Assembly (NCBI RefSeq): GCF_000967915.1
Contig: NC_022549.1
Coordinates: 794,366-858,365, forward strand
Origin: Paracholeplasma brassicae
Lineage (GTDB): Bacteria; Bacillota_I; Bacilli_A; Acholeplasmatales; UBA5453
Direction of reading: 5' to 3'
Length of the DNA stretch: 64,000 nt
Positions within the stretch are counted from its first letter, which is position 1, and every line of letters begins with the position of its first letter. The translations under genes were made by a program, and so were the position numbers. Shown one piece after another: positions 56,636 to 64,000 of this stretch. Under the pieces are notes generated by a model that saw only the letters and a program-made list of their open reading frames with translations, was not told the origin of the DNA and ran no database searches.

Positions 56636-57502
56636 ATGAGTATGTTTGTACTTCATTTTTTCAAGGAGAAAAGCCGTTCATTCGATTATGAACGCATTTT
56701 ATCTTTTTTTGATGAAATCGCTGAATCAGAGCTTGCTCCTGTGGATGAAAACTCAAGTGAAGTAAGAATCTTATATCGGCACCCAATTTTAAAATCAAAA
56801 GCAGATTTTGTTATTACAAAGAAATCGACTGTGACCGATATTTATAAGTTAGATCCGCATTATTTAGACGTTAACTTTAGAATTGAAATACCCCTGTTAA
56901 CGCCTTATTATAGTGTGGCCAAAATCATAAGGATCATCGAAAAATTATGCAAAGAATTTAATTTTGCAATCTATCATGATTTATTTGAAGATGTCTTACA
57001 ATTTAAATACGAAGTGGTTGAAAAAGTGTTTGATATTGTAAAAAGAACCTATAAGGAAAAACATGGCTATCAATTAACCGATTACTATTATTACCCAGAA
57101 AACCGATTAAATGATTGCCTAAAATACATTGATGAACAATACGAGCTTCATCGATACTACAAGGAATTAGACATTTACGTGCCTAATTATTTTGTGACGG
57201 TTGATGAACAGGATCGCGTACATTTTACGATTGAATGGAAGGAAAACACATTAACTCTTTTTCCGCCGCACATCGATTATGTTTACTATCGCAGTGGTTT
57301 TGATAATAAAATCTTACCTTATGACGAGGTGATGGCAAAAATTGAAAAGTTCACTCAAGCGGTCCCAGGTTTTCTTCAAAACACAAAAGTGATTGAATCA
57401 AAGAATAGTAAAAAAGTATTTAAAATACTAAAAAAATCAAAATTTACAGCAATTACAACAAGCCTTATTCGTATTGATCTTGAACAAGTAATTGACGTTT
57501 AA
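56636..57502 (+). CDS. Hypothetical protein, 288 aa
   Basis: Not recognised. It starts MSMFVLHFFKEKSRSFDYER; an alpha/beta N-terminal part, a Tyr-rich central region (YQLTDYYYYPENR) and a basic C-terminus (SKKVFKILKKSKF). No signal, membrane segment or known motif is visible. It begins 13 bases after surE with ribosome site AGGGTGGTGT and is probably a conserved lineage gene. Confidence 0.78.
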   Translation: MSMFVLHFFKEKSRSFDYERILSFFDEIAESELAPVDENSSEVRILYRHPILKSKADFVITKKSTVTDIYKLDPHYLDVNFRIEIPLLTPYYSVAKIIRIIEKLCKEFNFAIYHDLFEDVLQFKYEVVEKVFDIVKRTYKEKHGYQLTDYYYYPENRLNDCLKYIDEQYELHRYYKELDIYVPNYFVTVDEQDRVHFTIEWKENTLTLFPPHIDYVYYRSGFDNKILPYDEVMAKIEKFTQAVPGFLQNTKVIESKNSKKVFKILKKSKFTAITTSLIRIDLEQVIDV

Positions 57503-57517
57503 GATAGGAGGAAAAGA

Positions 57518-57760
57518 ATGGATAATATACCACCGGTACTAGTAGAAATCTTTGGGATTTTGGCAGGCGTTTTGGTGTTAATCTCATTTTTAATGAAAGG
57601 CGAGAAAAAAATACGTATCATTAATATTTTTGGTGCTTCAATTTTCATTTTCTATGGCATTTTATTAAATTCAGTTAGTGTTACCTTATTAAATATTGGA
57701 TTAGTTTTAGTTCATATTGTAAAATTAGCTCAAATGAGAAAAAATAAAGGAGATTTATAA
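57518..57760 (+). CDS. Small membrane protein, YgjV-like
   Basis: Protein of 80 aa with three hydrophobic segments (about 8-26, 35-50, 52-70) and a basic end. It has the size and pattern of the YgjV-type inner membrane family, whose function is unknown. It stands between the 288-aa gene and deoC, with ribosome site AGGAGGAAAAG. Confidence 0.68.
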   Translation: MDNIPPVLVEIFGILAGVLVLISFLMKGEKKIRIINIFGASIFIFYGILLNSVSVTLLNIGLVLVHIVKLAQMRKNKGDL

Positions 57761-58435
57761 ATGAACCTCAGTAAGTATATTGATCACACAAAACTAGGAC
57801 CTACAGTGACTAGTTATGACGTTCAAAAGCTTTGTCAAGAAGCAGTCGAACATGATTTTATGAGTGTTTGTGTGGATCCTGTATTTGTTCCACTCGCTGC
57901 ACAACAACTAAAAGGAAGCGATGTGCTCGTATGTACCGTTGTGGGCTTCCCTTCGGGCATGCACCAAAGCGAAATAAAAGCACAAGAAGCAAAACTAGCG
58001 ATTAAAGAAGGTGCCCAAGAAATTGATATGGTTATCAATGTCGGTGCATTAAAAGAAAAGAACTACGATCTTGTTTATAACGACATTAAGTTAGTTAAAG
58101 AAGCTTGTGGTAATACGCTACTTAAAGTAATCATCGAAACCTGTTTCTTAACGGATGAAGAAAAAGTGATTGCTTGTGAGTTGGCTGTTAAAGCAAACGC
58201 CGATTACGTGAAAACCTCAACAGGCTTTGGCAAGGGCGGTGCTACCGTCAGTGACATTGCATTAATGAGAAAAGTCGTCAAAGATGCCTTAGGTGTCAAA
58301 GCTTCTGGTGGCGTTAGAAGTTACGAAGACGCGATGGCTATGATTGAAGCAGGTGCTTCAAGAATTGGCGCATCAAGTGGTATACAAATTGTAAGTAAAA
58401 AGGAGAATAACAATGATTCCAACACCTCATATTAG
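57761..58435 (+). CDS. deoC: Deoxyribose-phosphate aldolase
   Basis: Cleaves 2-deoxyribose-5-phosphate to glyceraldehyde-3-phosphate and acetaldehyde. The Schiff-base lysine lies in [14 protein letters not shown] and the second lysine in [12 protein letters not shown]. It is 224 aa. Ribosome site AAAGGAGATTTATAA. It overlaps deoD by 23 bases; the pair forms a deoxynucleoside breakdown route. Confidence 0.95.
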   Translation: MNLSKYIDHTKLGPTVTSYDVQKLCQEAVEHDFMSVCVDPVFVPLAAQQLKGSDVLVCTVVGFPSGMHQSEIKAQEAKLAIKEGAQEIDMVINVGALKEKNYDLVYNDIKLVKEACGNTLLKVIIETCFLTDEEKVIACELAVKANADYVKTSTGFGKGGATVSDIALMRKVVKDALGVKASGGVRSYEDAMAMIEAGASRIGASSGIQIVSKKENNNDSNTSY

Positions 58436-59132
58436 TATTACAGATAAAGAATTAGTAGCAAAAACAGTTTTAATGCCTGGTGATCCACTACGTGCAAAAA
58501 TGATTGCTGAAACATTTTTAGAAGATGTTGTTCAAATTAATACCGTACGTAACATGTTTGGTTATACCGGTACATACAAAGGTAAAAAAGTAACTGTCAT
58601 GGGTTCAGGAATGGGGATGCCATCGATTGGTATTTACTCTTATGAACTATTTAAGTTCTATGACGTAGAAAACATTATTCGTGTGGGTTCTTGCGGGGCT
58701 TACACGAAAGATTTAAACTTATACGACGTTATTTTAGTTGATGACGCCTATAGCGAATCAAGTTACGCTAAGACCATGGGCTTGACAAGTGCTAAAACAT
58801 TAAAAGCAAATCGCACCTTAAACAATCGTGCCTTGAAGGCAGCTGAACGTTTAAACATTCCAGTTACCACAGGACGTATTCATTCATCCGATGTCTTTTA
58901 TAATTTAAAAGGTTCTGTGCACGAAGAAAGATTCGAAAAAAATGGCTGTATTGCTGTTGAAATGGAATCATTTGCATTATTCGCAAACGCAAAAGCATTA
59001 GGTAAGAAAGCAACGTGTTTATTAACGGTCTCTGATTCATTAGTGACACACGAAGCAACAACAGCTGAAGAAAGACAAAACTCATTTTCACGAATGATGG
59101 AAATCGCTTTAGAAGTTGCGAGGAAATCATGA
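58413..59132 (+). CDS. deoD: Purine nucleoside phosphorylase, hexameric type
   Basis: Splits purine (deoxy)nucleosides with phosphate. MPGDPLRAK and [16 protein letters not shown] bind phosphate and ribose; the catalytic region includes [18 protein letters not shown] and TVSDSL. It is 239 aa. Ribosome site AAGGAGAATAACA inside deoC. It ends over the start of the next gene by 4 bases. Confidence 0.95.
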   Translation: MIPTPHISITDKELVAKTVLMPGDPLRAKMIAETFLEDVVQINTVRNMFGYTGTYKGKKVTVMGSGMGMPSIGIYSYELFKFYDVENIIRVGSCGAYTKDLNLYDVILVDDAYSESSYAKTMGLTSAKTLKANRTLNNRALKAAERLNIPVTTGRIHSSDVFYNLKGSVHEERFEKNGCIAVEMESFALFANAKALGKKATCLLTVSDSLVTHEATTAEERQNSFSRMMEIALEVARKS

Positions 59133-60346
59133 TTTTAGTTGACCAAACTAAAAAATTTAAAACCGTATTAATTACACTAAAGTTTAAAGCAAAGGCTTCG
59201 AAAGAAACCTTTGCTTTAAGAACATTATTACCTAGCATGTTGCGTGCGAAAACGAATCAATACAAATCAAGAAGTGAACTAAACTTAAAGTTAGAACAGC
59301 TTTATGGCGCCAATTTACAAACACAAACCTCGAAAATGGGTGTTTTTAATATCATCACAGTTCAATTAAAAATCACTAATCCTGCCATCGTTAAAGATCA
59401 GTCTTTGTTTGAAGATGCTCTTTCATTTTTAAACGAAGTTATTTATGGGCATGACAATTTTTATCAAAAAGATTTAGACTTAGAAAAACGTTTACTAATT
59501 GAGGAAATTAGAGCAAAAGAAAATGACAAAACCAGACACGCTCTTTCTCGATTGACGGACATTATGTTTGAAAATGAATTGTACGGTTACCGCACAAGTG
59601 GAACTAAAGAAGATGTCAATGCGGTTAACTTAAAAGACTTTAAAGAATATTATAAAAATGAATTCTTAGTTAAAGACGAATTACAAGTTATTCTATCGGG
59701 TGATATCACGAATGAAGAAGTCTTGTTCGTCAAACAAAACTTCAAACAAGCGGTCTTTACTCATGAGGACGTCCTTGATCTTGAATCAAAAGAAATTAAT
59801 GAAGTAAAATCAATCGTGGAATTTGATCAAATTCAACAATCGAAACTAAATATTGGTTATCGAAGTGAGATTCGATATAACGACCCACTATATACTGCCA
59901 CGGTGTTATTTAACGCAGCACTTGGCGGGTATGTTCATTCAAGACTATTCTTGAATGTAAGAGAAAAGCACTCGTTATGTTATTATATTTCAAGTATTTA
60001 TGATGCATACAAAGGCACGCATTTTATTTACTCGGGTGTCGATAAAAACCGTTTAGAACTTGCCAAGCAAGTCATTGATGAAGAAGTTCAAAAAATGTCT
60101 ACCATTTTAATCTCCGAAAAGGAGCTAGAACTCTCAAAACAAGCACTGATTAACGATTTAAAAGAAGCTGAGGATTCACAAGGCGCAAGATTAAACCGAA
60201 AATATAATCAGCTACTGCTTAATGTAGATAAAACCATAGATGAACAAATCCAAACAATTTTAGCAATTAAACCAAACGATTTACTCGAAGTTGGTAAACG
60301 CTTAAAGAAAGACACCGTGTTTGTCTTAGATGTGGAGAATAAATAA
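59129..60346 (+). CDS. M16 peptidase-like protein, inactive partner (YmfF type)
   Basis: Protein of 405 aa with the M16 fold (for example the C-terminal-half motif NAALGGYVHSRLFLNVREKHSLCY) but without the HxxEH zinc motif in its N-terminal half. It is therefore the non-catalytic partner of the next gene, as in the ymfF-ymfH pair of Bacillus. It overlaps deoD by 4 bases and the next gene by 1 base. Confidence 0.88.
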   Translation: MILVDQTKKFKTVLITLKFKAKASKETFALRTLLPSMLRAKTNQYKSRSELNLKLEQLYGANLQTQTSKMGVFNIITVQLKITNPAIVKDQSLFEDALSFLNEVIYGHDNFYQKDLDLEKRLLIEEIRAKENDKTRHALSRLTDIMFENELYGYRTSGTKEDVNAVNLKDFKEYYKNEFLVKDELQVILSGDITNEEVLFVKQNFKQAVFTHEDVLDLESKEINEVKSIVEFDQIQQSKLNIGYRSEIRYNDPLYTATVLFNAALGGYVHSRLFLNVREKHSLCYYISSIYDAYKGTHFIYSGVDKNRLELAKQVIDEEVQKMSTILISEKELELSKQALINDLKEAEDSQGARLNRKYNQLLLNVDKTIDEQIQTILAIKPNDLLEVGKRLKKDTVFVLDVENK

Positions 60347-61632
60347 TGAATAAATTAGTCTATCCATCCTTTAATGAAACCATTTTTCATGAGGTATTAG
60401 ATAACGGATTATCCGTTTATCTAATTCCAAAAAAAGATTATCATAAAGTGTTTGCAACATTTACAACCAACTATGGCTCATTTGATCAGTCGTTTGTCCC
60501 AATTAATAAAGACAAAAAAGTTAATCAACCGGCGGGTATTGCACACTTTTTAGAACATAAAATGTTTGCGATGCCTGATAAAACAGATGCCTTTGAAAAA
60601 CTGAGCTCATTTGGTGTGAATGCAAATGCCTATACGTCGTTTGATCGTACGTCTTATCTATTCTCAGGAACGAAGAATATTGAAGGTGCGCTAAATTACT
60701 TACTTGACTATGTTCAAACGCCATATTTTACACCAAGTAGTGTAAAAAAAGAACAAGGTATTATTGCAGAAGAGTTAAAAATGTATCAAGATTATCCAAA
60801 TCAACGTATGTTTTACGGGATACTTAAAAATCTTTATCAAAAACACCCGATAAACACAGAAGTCGGCGGCACCGTCGATTCAATCATGAAGATAACCGCT
60901 AAAAAGTTATATCAAGCTTATGAAACGTTTTATCACCCATCAAACATGGTCTTAACACTTGTCGGTAACTTTGATGAAAACGAAATCTTAACGGTGATTA
61001 AAGAAAATCAAGCAAAAAAAACGTATGGCAAAGCAAGTCCAATTGTTAGGTTTATGAAAAATGAGCCTAAAGGGATTGAAAAAGCCTATGATGAAATTGA
61101 GATGCCTGTGGTGATGCCAAAACTTTCGATTGGTGTCAAACTGGATCCGGTTTCTGGAAAACAAGCGTTAAAAGATGACCTTGCATTTTCAATTTTGATG
61201 GACATGTATTTCTCGAATTCAACAAAACTTTATGAGAAGCTTTTAACCCAAGGGTTGATCAATGACAGTTTTGAGCACACAACAGTTCAAGAAGATGGTG
61301 CGTTCATGCTGGCCATATTTGCTGACACAAAAGACGTCGATGCATTAAGTGACGTACTAATCAAACAATTAGTAAACTTAAAACGCAAGAAACATGATGA
61401 ACAAGCGTTTACGCGTTACAAACGAAGTATGTTAGGTTCTTTTGTAATGAGTTTAAACTCCCTTGAATCAATTTCAATGGGATTCACACGTTATCTTGCC
61501 AACGACGTAATCATTTATGACATTCCTGAGATTATCGAAAGCATTACACTTGAAGACATTGATCGTGTTGCAAAACAAATCAATTCTAAACGCATATCAC
61601 GATATGTAATTAAGCCACAAAAAAAGAACTAA
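60346..61632 (+). CDS. M16 zinc peptidase, active partner (YmfH type)
   Basis: Protein of 428 aa with the inverted zinc motif HFLEH (in GIAHFLEHKMFAMPD, near residues 67-71) and the downstream glutamate in the GIIAEELKMY segment. It would degrade peptides in its closed two-subunit chamber together with the gene before it. Cytoplasmic, no signal peptide. Confidence 0.92.
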   Translation: MNKLVYPSFNETIFHEVLDNGLSVYLIPKKDYHKVFATFTTNYGSFDQSFVPINKDKKVNQPAGIAHFLEHKMFAMPDKTDAFEKLSSFGVNANAYTSFDRTSYLFSGTKNIEGALNYLLDYVQTPYFTPSSVKKEQGIIAEELKMYQDYPNQRMFYGILKNLYQKHPINTEVGGTVDSIMKITAKKLYQAYETFYHPSNMVLTLVGNFDENEILTVIKENQAKKTYGKASPIVRFMKNEPKGIEKAYDEIEMPVVMPKLSIGVKLDPVSGKQALKDDLAFSILMDMYFSNSTKLYEKLLTQGLINDSFEHTTVQEDGAFMLAIFADTKDVDALSDVLIKQLVNLKRKKHDEQAFTRYKRSMLGSFVMSLNSLESISMGFTRYLANDVIIYDIPEIIESITLEDIDRVAKQINSKRISRYVIKPQKKN

Positions 61633-61671
61633 TTGCCGATTTTTAGAAATAAAACAGAAAAAAGTTTAGTT

Positions 61672-61704
61672 AAAAAAGAAAACCTCGATTGGTTTTCTTT
61701 TTTT
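61672..61704 (+). terminator. Terminator of the surE-M16 run
   Basis: Arms AAAAAGAAAACC / GGTTTTCTTTTT with a 6-base loop and a T tail. Confidence 0.88.
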
Positions 61705-61801
61705 TAGTAAAAATAGATAACATTATCTCTAAAACTTAAAAAAGTGTGATTTCATATTTTAAAGCATCAATCATATAATTGGATTGAAGGGAGTGATTAC
61801 C

Positions 61802-62167
61802 ATGTTTAATCAAGTCATACTTATAGGCCGATTGACCCACGATCCAATTATAAAAAAGACTGACACAGGTAAAAAAGTAACCGACATTACCATAGCGGTT
61901 GCTCGAGCATTTAAAAATATGGACGGTATTTACGAAACAGACTTCATTTCTTGCACACTTTGGCAAGCAACGGCAGAAATGATATCTGAACATTGTAAAA
62001 AAGGTTCTATGATCGCCGTTAGAGGTCGATTACAAGTTAAAAAGTATCAAGTCAATGAAGAAAGAGAGCTGAACATGCTCGACTTCGTCGGAGAAAAGGT
62101 TACGTATTTATCAAATTCACAAAAATTGAAGCCATCATGTCCTGATGAAACGGAAGAAGACAATTAA
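61802..62167 (+). CDS. ssb: Short single-stranded DNA-binding protein
   Basis: OB-fold SSB of 121 aa starting MFNQVILIGRLTHDP, with the motif DFISCTLWQATAE. It ends PDETEEDN, acidic but without the usual C-terminal tip ending in Pro-Phe that binds repair partners, and without the long Gly/Gln linker. It is like the short SsbB-type paralogues. The start at 61802 has GGGAGTGATTACC before it. Monocistronic. Confidence 0.9.
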   Translation: MFNQVILIGRLTHDPIIKKTDTGKKVTDITIAVARAFKNMDGIYETDFISCTLWQATAEMISEHCKKGSMIAVRGRLQVKKYQVNEERELNMLDFVGEKVTYLSNSQKLKPSCPDETEEDN

Positions 62168-62308
62168 TGTCTTTTTCTTTTTTTAGTCATAGACACCTAT
62201 AAACGGAAAAAAATGAGGGGTAGACAACTGTTTTTTTGATTGATAACCACCGAGTCAGTCTATTACTCATAATTTTTATTGTGTTCAACGACAAACATTT
62301 GATTATTA

Positions 62309-62337
62309 TTGTCTTAAAGTGATACAATTGTTATAAT
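62309..62337 (+). promoter_or_regulatory. Promoter of pepV
   Basis: TTGTCT, 17 bases, TATAAT, 21 bases ahead of the start. Confidence 0.8.
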
Positions 62338-62358
62338 TATAAAAGGAGCTGATTTTAT

Positions 62359-63735
62359 ATGAGTATAGATTTTAGAAAAGAAGTAGAAAAACGTAAAGAA
62401 GCGATATTAAAAGATCTAACCGAGATCATTCAAATTAATTCAGAATTAACTACGTTTGATGAAAAGCGCGTAAATGCACCATTTGGTGAGGGCATTGATG
62501 AAGCGTTAACGTTTATGTTGAATTTAGGCAAACGTGATGGGTTTAATACATTAAATGCGGAGCACTACGCGGGGCACATCGAATATGGTAACCAAGAAGA
62601 GTATGTAGGCATGATTGGCCATTTAGACGTTGTACCTGCCGGTAGCGGTTGGTCTTACCCACCTTATGGCGCAGTGATTGCTGATGGAAAGATGTATGGT
62701 AGAGGCACCGAAGACGATAAAGGTCCAACGATTGCTGCATATTATGCAATGAAGATATTAAAGGATTTGGATTTACCACTATCAAAACGAATTAAATTAA
62801 TTCTTGGTACGGATGAAGAAACGGCTTGGCGTGGAGTTAAATACTATTTTAACCAATACCCAGAGCAGCCTGTCGCAGGATTTATTCCGGATTCAGATTT
62901 TCCATTAACTTACGCTGAAAAAGGCATTTTACGCGTTGTTGTACGTGGTAAAGCAGACGATAGCGTCCTTCATAGTTTTGAGGCTGGGCTTAGAGACAAT
63001 ATGGTCCCTGATCAAGCAAAAGCAGTCCTAAACAATGTTGAACTTGAAAAAAAATACCTTGAGTTCTTAGAAAAACGTAATTTAGAAGGTAGTGCTGTTG
63101 TAAATGATGGTAAATTAGAATTAGAAATTAACGGTATATCGGCACACGGATCAACACCACAATTGGGTGTGAATGCGGCTTATTTACTGGTTCATTTTTT
63201 TAATGAAGTTGGAATTAGTAATGCCTTTATTGATGCCATCAATACGTATTTATTAGATGACCCAGTCGGAAAAAAACTAGGTGTTGATTTTGTTGAAAAA
63301 GAAATGGGTAGTGTCACAATCAATGCGGGTGTATTCAATTTTAATCAAGGAAAGTTTGAAATTGTTTTAAATCCAAGATACCCACATGGTGTCGACTATG
63401 ACGCATTCATCGATAAAATATCTAGAGGTTTTGAATCGCTTGGGGCGCAAGTAGAAATCGGCAAACATCAAAAATTATTATACGTTGATCCAAACTCTGA
63501 GATGATTCAAAAATTAATGGGTGTTTATAAGAAGTACACGAATGATGTTGAGGCAAAACCAATGACTACAGGCGGTGGAACATTCGCAAGAGCAATGAAA
63601 AACTCAGTTGCATTTGGTCCGCATTTCCCAGGAAAACCAACGTATATCCATCAAAAAAACGAGTACATTATTCTAGAGGATTTCTTCTTAAGTATTGCAA
63701 TTTATGCCGAAGCCCTCTTTGAATTAGCAAAATAA
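62359..63735 (+). CDS. pepV: Dipeptidase PepV (M20 family)
   Basis: Zinc dipeptidase of the cytoplasm, 458 aa. Metal ligands appear in [19 protein letters not shown] and TDEETAWRG, and the family ending [17 protein letters not shown] is present. Ribosome site AAAGGAGCTGATTTTAT. Its stop overlaps the thyA start by one base. Confidence 0.94.
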   Translation: MSIDFRKEVEKRKEAILKDLTEIIQINSELTTFDEKRVNAPFGEGIDEALTFMLNLGKRDGFNTLNAEHYAGHIEYGNQEEYVGMIGHLDVVPAGSGWSYPPYGAVIADGKMYGRGTEDDKGPTIAAYYAMKILKDLDLPLSKRIKLILGTDEETAWRGVKYYFNQYPEQPVAGFIPDSDFPLTYAEKGILRVVVRGKADDSVLHSFEAGLRDNMVPDQAKAVLNNVELEKKYLEFLEKRNLEGSAVVNDGKLELEINGISAHGSTPQLGVNAAYLLVHFFNEVGISNAFIDAINTYLLDDPVGKKLGVDFVEKEMGSVTINAGVFNFNQGKFEIVLNPRYPHGVDYDAFIDKISRGFESLGAQVEIGKHQKLLYVDPNSEMIQKLMGVYKKYTNDVEAKPMTTGGGTFARAMKNSVAFGPHFPGKPTYIHQKNEYIILEDFFLSIAIYAEALFELAK

Positions 63736-64000
63736 TGAAACAGTATTTAGATCTATGTCAACACGTACTAGACTTTGGTGTCGATAAAAGCGATCGCACA
63801 GGCACAGGCACACGTAGCGTATTTGGTTATCAAATGCGCTTTAACCTTGCCAATGGGTTTCCGCTTTTAACAACCAAGCGTGTGTATTTAAAAGCAATCA
63901 TTCATGAGTTGTTGTGGTTTATCAATGGGGATACTAATATCAAATATTTGGTCGATAATGACGTAAAGATTTGGAATGAATGGCCATACGAACTGTTTAA
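63735..64000 (+). CDS. thyA: Thymidylate synthase ThyA, 3' end outside window
   Basis: Makes dTMP from dUMP with methylenetetrahydrofolate. The visible 88 residues start [15 protein letters not shown] and include the phosphate-loop arginine in [12 protein letters not shown] and the typical [19 protein letters not shown]. The ATG overlaps the pepV stop, so it is in the same transcript. The catalytic cysteine lies beyond the window. Confidence 0.95.
   Translation, partial: MKQYLDLCQHVLDFGVDKSDRTGTGTRSVFGYQMRFNLANGFPLLTTKRVYLKAIIHELLWFINGDTNIKYLVDNDVKIWNEWPYELF

Overview
The window looks like a piece of an Acholeplasma chromosome or a close relative. It is A+T-rich and Firmicutes-like in gene order. 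TGA is a normal stop codon (for example the ends of dnaG and hsdM), which excludes the UGA=Trp mycoplasmas. It carries a complete F1Fo ATP synthase operon, which phytoplasmas lack, together with ftsZ and sepF. Species cannot be fixed from the sequence alone.

Left part (1-14036), core genome: the 3' part of dnaK, then dnaJ, rsmE, rpsU and phoH. A close-packed run follows: ybeY, cdd, era, recO, glyS, dnaG, two tandem sigma-70 factors and trmK. A MarR-type regulator and tRNA-Arg(TCT) close this part.

Mobile region (14037 to about 33790). First comes an 11.6-kb prophage bounded by the 3' half of tRNA-Arg and a perfect 45-bp copy of it at 25606-25650. It has a tyrosine integrase, an XRE regulator with a palindromic operator, and a leftward late operon. 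That operon encodes membrane and secreted proteins, a trypsin-like protease and a Zot/pI-type ATPase. A leftward early operon of small unknown genes ends in a winged-helix Rep-like gene. Between the two operons, flanked by two terminators, is an iteron-bearing non-coding block that is the best origin candidate. There are no capsid, portal, terminase or tail genes. Size, host and gene types point to a virus like the plasmavirus L2 or a filamentous-phage relative. The prophage also contains a predicted small RNA and hairpins in the early operon. One hairpin loop is complementary to the translation leaders of several early genes. Directly to the right is a Type I restriction-modification operon (hsdR-hsdM-hsdS) with two membrane-protein genes, flanked by perfect 22-bp direct repeats. 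Beyond it lie three short repeats and the decayed C-terminal end of a large serine recombinase, which abuts an hsp20 gene.

Right part (33790-64000), core genome: hsp20, a nucleotidyltransferase, phnA, tRNA-Arg(CCT) and pepC. The ATP synthase operon follows (atpZ-like, atpI-like, atpBEFHAGDC), with a c subunit carrying the sodium-binding signature. Next are a nitroreductase, a phosphatase, mutY and a P-loop kinase. A queuosine-precursor transporter sits under a preQ1-I riboswitch, divergent from a tgt that lacks the usual zinc cysteines. The division/translation cluster is ftsZ-ychF-yggS-sepF-ylmH, then a T-box, then ileS. The end holds surE, deoC-deoD, an M16 peptidase pair, a short ssb, pepV and the start of thyA.
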